Shown piece after piece: positions 56,101 through 64,000 of a DNA stretch of 64,000 bases (position 1 is its first letter; each line of letters begins with the position of its first letter). The stretch spans positions 22,323,817-22,387,816 of the forward strand of contig NC_049981.1 of the NCBI RefSeq assembly GCF_000003815.2, written 5' to 3'. The position numbers and the translations under genes are program-made. Under the pieces are notes generated by a model that was not told the origin of the DNA, searched no databases, and saw nothing but the letters and a program-made list of their open reading frames with translations. Source of the stretch: Branchiostoma floridae. Taxonomy: Eukaryota; Chordata; Leptocardii; Amphioxiformes; Branchiostomatidae.

Positions 56101-59100
56101 GGATATCCTCAACTGACAACTTCTTAGTTCTTTCAGATGCTTGCTTTCCTTTTACAGCCTCAATAGACACAGAGGTGGCAGAAGACTCTTTCTCATCGGC
56201 ACTGTCATCAACAATGTCCATGTCTGACCCTCGCCCATCCGTGTCTGAACTACTGACGTCTGTCAGAGAGACTACTGGTGAGGCCAACAGTACTTTTGGT
56301 TTGGAAATCTGAGTACAGCTCACCACTGCGTAGGGGAGAATCTGACTGGGTGCTTTGCTTGGACGGCAGGACTCATCGTACTCATACAGATAGATCTGAA
56401 ATCAGGAACAAAGGGAAGTTCTTTTTAGAAAATCAACATCCAAGACTACCAGGACGGTCATTTCAGAAGAAGAATTGTTGCTTTGGCTGGGCGTCAAGAA
56501 TCATCATACACAGATAGATCTGACATCATGAACAAAGGATTCTTTTTATTTCTATATCAGTCGTCTAACAAGAAATCTGCAACTCAAGAAAATCAATTTT
56601 TTTTCTTCTAATCCTTCCTATTCTAGCTCCAGTCTGCTCCTCATCACTACCCTGTGGAATAGTCTGGCACCTGTGAACTGTGAACTGTGGCCGCGACTGC
56701 CATGCCAGGATCGGCCTACAGAGCCACAGTAGACGCTGTCAACCACCGTGACCTGATACAGAGCACTACCATCATCTGCAAAGATGGAAGGATGCCTACT
56801 GTGAACAGAGAATCACATATGCGAGAGAACTCTGATTGGCTCTTTGAGTGCCAAACTATCCTGCAATCAAAGCAGCACACCAGAGCTGCTGTAGACTGGA
56901 TACCAGGATAGGACAGTTTAAACAATCCAGTCGGGAACTTACACATGAGTTGGCCAGCTGATGTGCTTCCTTCTGCACTGCAGTCGGCAGCCTATTGGAC
57001 ACGTGGCTGTCAAAGTTGGGTGTCGGCTCGATGGCATCCTCAATCGGTGTGAAGCTTGTGGGAATGGACTTGATCCTTCCTGGGATGATCTAGTGCCAAG
57101 ATAGAGATCAATAAAATTCTGTGTTTTTACTACCAGGACTCCAATATTTCTAACCTGGTAGCTATTGGCCAACATAAAGGGTGTTTTATTAGGCCCCAGT
57201 CCAAATAAGTAAAGGCCATTTTCTGACAGCCTATGTTCCAATCCAGCTTCCAACAACTTCCAAACCAACATGTTCCCAGTCCAAAGTCCCTGCCCACTCA
57301 GTGTACAGGTCTTTCCTGATGTTTTTTTTTGTCCTGTCAGAGCTTCAAATCGATCAATCTTCATTTTTGGGAGAAATGACCTGAAATTTGGCACAAGGGG
57401 GCATTTGTTTTATTCCTTTTTTTATACACACCTTTAAAATGATTTGAGTTTTTTTTCAGACCAAAGCTATATTTTGGCCTCCCATACCTTGGTATTGAGA
57501 CCACATGACCTGAATTTGGGTATAGATATGCAAGTTGGATATTTAGTCATAGGAACCAAGTAAAATTCTGCATAAACCATTTCAACACGATTTATTTTTG
57601 GAATCTCAGTGGTATAGATTGAGTTGCCTTTAGTTTTACTGTTTACCTAGATGTCTAACCTTCATAAAGTGTTGGTTATGTAATATATAGTCTTCATTAT
57701 CTCCATGAAAATGGATATAGTTTTGGGTGCGTCTGCCTGTGTTATATTTGTGGGTATTTGTGGACAGGATAACACAAGAATCTCTGGATGGATTACGATG
57801 ATATTTCGTATGTTTTAAAATATCATTTACAAACACAGATGAACTTTCATGCTGAGCAAACCAACCTTGAACACCATCAGGGCAGTCACAGTGAAATTGC
57901 ATTTCTCTGCCAGCTTCAGGGCAATGTCAGCGTTCCTCCTGACGTACACCCCCATGTCTGACCTTCCAAGGATGTTGGCGAAGGCAGTTTGGCCAAAGGA
58001 AGCCCACAACCCACTCTGGCACACCTGAACAAGGAAGATCAACCAATTGGCAAATCTGGTCAGGAAATCCACTTAAGCAACTGGATGTGATTTTGGAAAC
58101 TGTCAGACAGTTCAGACAACCGGAAATAAGAATTTTCTTTTGCACAACCAATTTTTCTCACCTGCTGACATTTTGATGTCTGTCAGACATCTTCCTCAGA
58201 GCTTCTAACTGGAGTTCTGCTTCTCGACGCTTTATGTAGCTGATGTAGGTGACACTTTTGTGGCGAGAAAACTGACAGACATCGAAAAGTCAGCAGGTGA
58301 GAAAAATTGGTTGTGCAAAAGGAAATTCTTATGTCCTAAGATCTACCAACCTGGTGAAATTATTTTCGGAAGTTCAGACAACCATCCGGTGTCTTTCGTC
58401 TGCGACACTGCCGATGGCTCAGCAGTGCCTCTATATCCAAATCAGACAGACACTGATATTAAAAGGGATTTTGATCATCTTACGTGTCTGGCCTTGCCAT
58501 GTGATACCACATAGAAAGCATAGTGTTCCGTCAGCTCCTTGGCACTCCGTCCATCCTCCTTCATCTTCTGTCTCCTCCTGATGAAGCGCTCCTCCAGTGT
58601 TGTGTTGGTGCATAGCTGTACTCTGTCAATCTGGATCACAGGTTTGAATTAAGCATCAATGTCAAACAAAATAAGTACTTTAGGATATCAAGTGAACATC
58701 ATGTTTTATCAAAATCTTTATCTCTATAACAAGATGTTGTGAAAAGATTGTGCCTTACTAGATTCACCACACCAATTTGATTTCTTGGCTCTTGTACTCT
58801 ACATGTTATAGCCATTTGAGATCATTTGAGGTGTTCAGGCAGATCGAAGAAACAGGCATTCTGTGATAGACCAAAATGCCACCACAGGCACCAAAAAGGC
58901 AATATACCAGGCTGGTTAGCATTGCAAACCGTGGATTCTTATCAATTCTTAATGCATTGATAGAGACATGGAAGGAAACTAATCACTGCAAGATAAAAAT
59001 TGTGGGTACGTAAAATCTTTTTAGATATCCTACCTTCTGGCTGTTTTGTTCTTAGCCAGACTAAAGCAAAGAAAGGAATAAAATGGAAAATAATTTTGTA

Positions 59101-60390
59101 GAAGTTAAGCGTGATACACATACATGCACAATCAAGCTACATCAATTTCAAAATTCTTTAACTCTCTAGTAAATTTGATAATCCTGGAAGGAAATCTTTA
59201 CCCGCCATCTTGCCATGGTCCGTCTGTCCATAACCGACTGTTGAACAATCTTGACGACCTCCCTCCATTCTCTGCCATGTACCTTCACTTCCTCCAGGCA
59301 ACATCCTGAGAAGAAGCAATAATCTTTCATCCATTTTCAACATTCAACATTATTAATCACGGGAAGTGGGGTAGCTTTTGCAGCTGTTATCCTGCTTACT
59401 TTCTTTCTGTTATCTATCTATTGTAATATCTGAATTTATTATTTATAATCAAAAATGAATACGATGATACGACGACGATGTTAATTCTTTTCTCTGGTTG
59501 GTAAATTCAGAATGTCTGTTACACAAGATCTGAATTTCTGTTGTCATTATTTTGTTGGATTATTCTTCTCATACAGTTTAAGGTGGTGCTTGCTTGATGG
59601 CTAGTATCATGTGCTCCCTGCCATTATCATATATCAGGGCTCGAAATTCACTTTTGGAAATAGGTGTACTGGTGCACCTTACCTAAAAATTAAGGTGCAT
59701 AGACAACAGGCTGCTCAACAAAACGTAACAGGATGTGGAGTAGAATTGTCATCAAAATGAGAATAGAGAATGAGCAAGGTATTATGATTTTGGGTGCATC
59801 ACGTGTGTGTGATCAATATACAAATGTGACTTGAAAATGCCTGCATGGATTGTCATTAATAATTGGTATGTGGTTAGGTCTTGGATACATGTAGGACCTA
59901 AAAATTATGAAACTTTGGTCCCCTAAGCAGCCTGTTATGGTAATGCCGGTTTTAATATCTGCTTATTTGGACAAGCTATGGTCATGACTTTTGGATCTAA
60001 GATAGCTCTGGGCATGTACAAGGAAAGAAGTGACATTAGTTTGAGATCCCTAGAAGCTTGTTCTGGCTTGATTCTTCCCAAGAGACTTCTCATCAATGGA
60101 TGTGTTACACAAAGTAAGACGCAACTTAGTCGAGCCTGGGGACCGATGTCTTTACCAATAGAAAAATAGGACTGGCCTGATCGGGCAAGTACACCAAGAC
60201 ATGCACTTACCCGATTAACTTGCCTGGGCAATTAGGCCAATATGCATGTCAACCTCAGGCCCTTTGTATAGCCACTCACCTGGTCCTGCCTGCTTGCGGG
60301 GAATACTGTACACACTGGACAGGTTCCTGTTGGAATAGATCTGCTTCAGTGTCTCCTGTGCTGTCGTGGCCGACTTCATCTTTGGAAAGT
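47152..60390 (-). CDS. TASOR/TEX15-family protein with DUF3715 domain (5' partial, at least 2535 aa)
   Basis: Exons (-): 60390-60280, 59305-59202, 58630-58484, 58024-57866, 57089-56943, 56395-50149, 49783-49667, 49132-49016, 47612-47152. All phases agree. The first five exons and the start of the giant exon form the DUF3715 (PARP-like, catalytically dead in TASOR) domain: YSNRNLSSVYSIPR, LEERFIRRRQKMKEDGRSAK, ELTEHYAFYVVS, VCQSGLWASFG, RIKSIPTSFTPIEDAIEPTP, then LYEYDESCRP and ILPYAVVSC. The 6.2 kb exon is mostly disordered and Ser/Lys/Glu-rich. It has helical repeats (53715-54085), a PPPLPPPPP stretch (about 53400) and a conserved-looking coiled coil (about 51040-51560). TASOR is a HUSH silencing subunit; TEX15 acts in germline transposon silencing. 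The giant exon recalls TEX15, but the paralogue cannot be fixed by eye. The first exon(s) upstream of 60390 are not found. Confidence 0.85.
48424..48802. mobile_element. MITE, family B (fullest copy)
   Basis: Ends 'agcctgggtaccatccggaa' and 'actatccggatggtaccca' are inverted, with 'agtagttcgctcc' and 'ggagcgaactact' next. It lies in the last intron of the TASOR/TEX15-like gene. Confidence 0.8.
49480..50240 (-). repeat. Tandem duplication covering exon ends and intron
   Basis: The block at about 49500-49740 (intron plus 3' half of exon 49783-49667) matches about 49990-50225 (intron plus 3' end of the giant exon). Shared words include 'ccacacaaactctaa', 'atatgacaatgtgacacac', 'aaaagccattctgtatttca' and the exon end coding for KSG. 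Confidence 0.8.
57365..57560. repeat. Family G repeat piece
   Basis: 'atgacctgaaatttggcaca' and 'cttggtattgagaccacatg' match units in 13430-14230. Confidence 0.6.
58122..58370. mobile_element. Hairpin insertion with 13 bp target duplication
   Basis: A perfect direct repeat AGTTCAGACAACC flanks it at 58109-58121 and 58371-58383. Inside, 'aagaattttcttttgcacaa' and 'ccaatttttctcacctgctg' are mirrored by 'cagcaggtgagaaaaattgg' and 'ttgtgcaaaaggaaattctt'. It lies in an intron of the TASOR/TEX15-like gene, 113 bases from an exon end. Confidence 0.85.
59850..60115. repeat. Dispersed repeat F fragment
   Basis: 'aattggtatgtggttaggtc', 'ggtcccctaagcagcctgtt' and 'aagatagctctgggcat' match the 45 kb copy. 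Confidence 0.6.
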
Positions 60391-60716
60391 CTGAAAGTGA
60401 AACAAGAATCGTAGACTCGTCAATGACGGTTGTCTCTCGACAATTACAATAGAGCGACACCCTGCTTCCTCATCAACAGACTGCATCCCTTGGGAATACC
60501 ATATTATGCACAAAACAATTAAAAAACAAGTTGTTATTGTTAAGGAAGGCTCTTGGAAGGAACAGGGTTGGACAGATTTTCTAAAATTCACTTGTGTTAT
60601 TGGGCAAGCACATAAAAAATTCACATGCCCGAAACAACTTTTCATTTGCCCAAAATTTAAATAATGACTTTTTCTTTCAATTTTCACTTCCAATGATGGA
60701 ATTCTTTTATTAATAT

Positions 60717-60925
60717 TACTGTAAATGCAGAAACGTTCGTGGTGGTTTTATGTTCGCAGTTTTTTGTGATGGCCAATTCCCCAGGAACTTAAACCACTGC
60801 AAAAGGTTTTCCATTTCAGTATGTGACTACAGTCTATGGCACTACAGCGAAAAACTACCACGGACACTCCATTTTCCCGCTACCGTGAAAAGTAAATCCC
60901 TGCGAACTTAAATGCATTTACAGTA
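60717..60925. mobile_element. MITE with TIR tactgtaaatgca
   Basis: Ends 'tactgtaaatgca' and 'tgcatttacagta' are inverted with TA borders, and 'tgttcgcagttt' is paired with 'ctgcgaactta' inside. About 209 bp. Confidence 0.8.
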
Positions 60926-61926
60926 TTGGATCTATTTTTCTATCTTAGAAAGTCGTTAGAGGGCCATTATCGAACTTGACATCATTTTCCTCCACCCCGC
61001 CACCCCCACCCACACACCAACCAAATAATATATCTAAAGGATCCATCTTCAACTTCTTGAGCTATTCAGTTCACAGACACACACAAACACCACCCACCGA
61101 AAACCTTCTTGGCAAATATAGGTAATAACAAGATACTGAATACTTGTGAAGTTGTGGGAAAGAAGAACCTTAGTATTGGGCTTTCTCCAGTGCATTTGAG
61201 CATAGTGGCCCCTACGCTATGGATCACCTGCACTGTGATTTGGGCACCTGCACTGTGTTCTGCACTGTGTTCCAACCAGTGCTTCTGGCTGTCTCAAATT
61301 ATGTTGAAAAAATCACAACTAGAACAAACAAGATTAAGTAACTCACCAACTGTACGAGGTGTGTAAGGTGTCACTACACCACACATTCTACTATTTCTAG
61401 CCAATCAGATGTCACCAACACCACAGTTTCTTTTCAACCAATCAGTCCTAAATGCATATACATGGGAATTAATTTACCCAACTGTTACTTACTGTTTATT
61501 TTGGTTGTGATTTTGGTAACATAAATTGAGACAGCTAGAAAATACATTGACAACTTGAAGGATGTAACATAAAAAAAACAAAAGAAAATGAAACAAAACC
61601 ATTGCATAATTACCTTTGATTGAAGATAACATTGTTAGAAAGCGCCTTGTCTTTTGGGAAATGATGTCATCTTGATGTCATTGATGTCTAGAATTGCAAG
61701 ATTATATTCAGCCTACCTAAACTTTGCACAAAAAGTTTGGAAACTTTCAGTGGAGCATATCTCTTTAGATATTTTATCAATTGAGTTAAATTATCTATCA
61801 TTAAAATCAGATAGCTTAAATCCTGTTGGATATGGTTGTTCTTACATGGGTTGCGCTACTGCAGGCTATTTTATTTTTAACTCCCTGTTGATCGTAGCTG
61901 CTCTACCAGTTATGCCAGTCCAACGC

Positions 61927-62115
61927 TAATCTCCAAACACTGAAACAGATCCTGCAGGGAGTATCAAAAGTTACCAGAGGTGTGGCTGGCATAGGTGTGT
62001 GTTTGGCTTCTGGAAGGCTTCTGGAAGCCATACACACTTCTTCTCCTAGGCCAGCTACACTCCTCTGGCAGCTTTTGATACTATCTTATGCTACCTAGGA
62101 TCTGCTTGGAGATTA
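61927..62115. mobile_element. MITE, family A
   Basis: Ends TAATCTCCAA and 'ggatctgcttggagatta', with inner 'gagtatcaaaagttaccaga' mirrored by 'tggcagcttttgatactatc'. The 9 bp flanks are only partly alike (gtccaacgc and ctccaaggt). Confidence 0.8.
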
Positions 62116-64000
62116 CTCCAAGGTCATAAATGATACTATATGACAATTATTTAAGTAATGGAGGTATGATCCACACAGGTCAAAGTTAAGTTTCAGAATC
62201 TTCTCGTGTTGATACATGCTGGGGGTAATTGCACTGATACTTGGGAGCATCTTGCCAGTGACTGGCCAACCCTCCACCGAGCACCACTCTACTTCTTTGC
62301 CTGCACTGGAACAGACACTTCAGAGCAAAGATAGGGCTGTACAGCCACCTGCGAACTCACCTGACTACCTGAAGGATGGAGGATACTGACCTAGTAACAC
62401 CAATTGCACTGAAACAGCCTTGACAGATGTTTATAATGGCTAAAGGATAAAGTTACATACTAGTAGTAAAGGATTTTGCTGACAGCAATGGGGTCTTCCT
62501 GATCCACAGCTGCTCCAGACCTGTTCATCTGCACATGAAGTCTTCAGGGACAGATTGCCTGTGTGGGAACTATGCCTCCCTCTCTTATGAAAACAAAACC
62601 TCCATCAACCTATGGCCACTCATCATTCCACATGTGACAGTGTAACAAGTGACACTGGCTTCCCTGCAATCCTACACACCACCTTACTAGTAGATTTTTA
62701 GAGGGTCTGCATGGGGAGTCCTAACAACGATTTACACTAAAACTCGGGATGGCTGACTACGCTTTACGTTCAACTCACCAAAGCTACCAACGCTTTACGC
62801 TTCATCCCACTACGAATTACGTAAAATTAAATAGCTTCCCTACGAATTCCAGGAAATTAAAAAGTAAAACAACTAGAGGGGCAAGTAGAATAGAATTTAG
62901 AAACAACATGCCGACACCCCAGGCAGCAGGTTACGAATCAAACATGCAAACCGTTTGGCCAAAAGGATTAAGCTTAGCTGTTAGGCGCCTTAGGTTTAGC
63001 AGTCCTTGAACACCACTGTTACACTACTCCCACTTTTCTTCTCGAGATAGGTCCTTGAATCTTCGAGTTTGATATCCCTGTGAGGCACATCTCTAGCCTG
63101 TTACAGTGTGGCACATCTGCTAGCCTGTTACTCATTGTGTGGCACATGTTCTAGCCTGTTACTCACAGGGACCCTGTTCACACTCAGAAAACTATGAATA
63201 AAACATTTATCCGAATAAAAAAATTTCTCTCCGATCCAAAATTGTATTCACACTGCTCTTCAGCAATCCGATTAGTGCGCCCTCAGTCTTATCTGAATAA
63301 AACAGTTGCGTTTCACAGATGTATCGCTACGTCTTGTGGTAATGGCGGTGTCACTTTATTTCTGCACTGGTCGAGGGATTTGTCTACTTCATGCTCTGCC
63401 ATTCCTTCGGATATGCATATTAAAATGTCCCTGTTTTTATGAACCTTCCAGAGCTTTTTCTGTGTCTCCTCCCACCCCCAGATGGAAATAAGCAGCTTCG
63501 TTGTTACGGTGTCCACTTGGTGAATGATGAAGATAACCCTTTCTTTCTGCTTATTGTTGTTGGAAGTAAAACACGGCGGAAAATGCTCACTGAAAAACAA
63601 AGCGATCAAGCATGTGTGGTGTTTCCTGCGGGATGCGAAGTATGACCCCAAATTCTTTCACTAGAAATATAGTCTTTTGGTAATCTCTTAGGTGATAAAA
63701 GCTTGGTGAAATTGTGGCAACTGTTTGAAATTATGTGTTTCTTAAACTGACTGATAAAATGTGTTTCATTTTCCACTGTTTTCATTGAGCAAAATGTACA
63801 CAATCTCTCATGGACAGGGAGCTGTTTATTATTCCTTAGACAAAAGCATTAACTCATTGAGAATCCTGTTCAACAGATCAAGGAGGTTATATCATTGAGT
63901 GCACTGGGTCTACTGTTTATGTTGATTGTCACAGGGCTCCCTTGGAAATCAGTCTGCTAGACTGAAGATCAATAAATAAATACTAGCGCAGTTTCGAATC

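Larger units (their letters stand above)
60391..64000. other. Right-hand region, repeats only; expected to hold the missing 5' exon(s)
   Basis: Holds a MITE (60717-60925), an F fragment (about 60950-61125), a family A MITE (61927-62115) and, from about 63170, a possible TIR element whose left end reads 'gggaccctgttcacactcag'. I see no ATG exon ending in phase 1 with a good donor that could start the TASOR/TEX15-like gene. Confidence 0.5.

Noticed and set aside
62749-63009. Open frame starting MADYALRSTHQSYQ as a gene
   Set aside because: The sequence has short internal repeats (cgctttacg), no splice signals and no recognisable domain; looks repeat-derived.
63313-63651. - strand open frame near the right edge
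   Set aside because: No family recognised, and it overlaps a region with TIR-like words from about 63170; may be a transposon fragment but cannot be supported.
1-64000. CRISPR arrays, bacterial operons, tRNA or rRNA genes
   Set aside because: No regular spacer arrays with conserved short repeats, no cloverleaf with intact A and B boxes and no rRNA signature were noticed; the gene structure is eukaryotic throughout.

Overview
The window looks like nuclear DNA of an invertebrate chordate, most likely an amphioxus (Branchiostoma). The recognisable genes are animal genes with many short exons separated by phase-matched GT-AG introns. They have clear vertebrate orthologues (a CEMIP-type hyaluronidase, BLOC1S2, RNF181, a TASOR/TEX15-family protein). 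The introns and spacers are crowded with short inverted-repeat elements (MITEs), minisatellites and retroelement debris, as is typical of amphioxus. The genus is an inference; no marker gene fixes the species. A 100-base run of N (3180-3279) is an assembly gap.

Layout: 1-187 holds the last coding exon of an unidentified + strand gene, followed by a likely 2.2 kb 3' UTR. At 4124-6224 (-) is a repeat exon coding for about 35 acidic Ser-Gly-Asp sites that resemble glycosaminoglycan attachment sites. At 7473-9762 (-) is a complete four-exon gene for a small secreted, extremely Asp/Glu-rich protein. At 13225-35569 (-) is a complete 25-exon CEMIP-like gene whose exons add up to one 1277-residue frame. 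At 37559-40979 (-) is BLOC1S2, which shares a roughly 360 bp divergent promoter region with RNF181 (41339-44353, +). At 47152-60390 (-) is a TASOR/TEX15-family gene with a DUF3715 domain spread over small exons, a 6.2 kb giant exon and a partly duplicated 3' end; its first exon was not found.

How the parts may work together: the left half (acidic secreted protein, SGD-repeat candidate proteoglycan, CEMIP-type hyaluronan-handling protein, all on the - strand) suggests extracellular matrix functions, but only the CEMIP assignment rests on family similarity. The right half is housekeeping: BLOC-1 for lysosome-related organelles, RNF181 as a RING-H2 ubiquitin ligase, and a probable silencing factor of the TASOR/TEX15 family.

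The most unusual items are the SGD-repeat array with a convertase-like RKKR site, a stop codon embedded in a frame-compatible splice donor of the acidic gene, a GC-AG last intron in the CEMIP-like gene, a tandem exon duplication in the TASOR/TEX15-like gene, a hairpin MITE family with perfect 9 bp target duplications at three sites, a hairpin insertion with a 13 bp duplication, and a TTAA-bounded piggyBac-like MITE.
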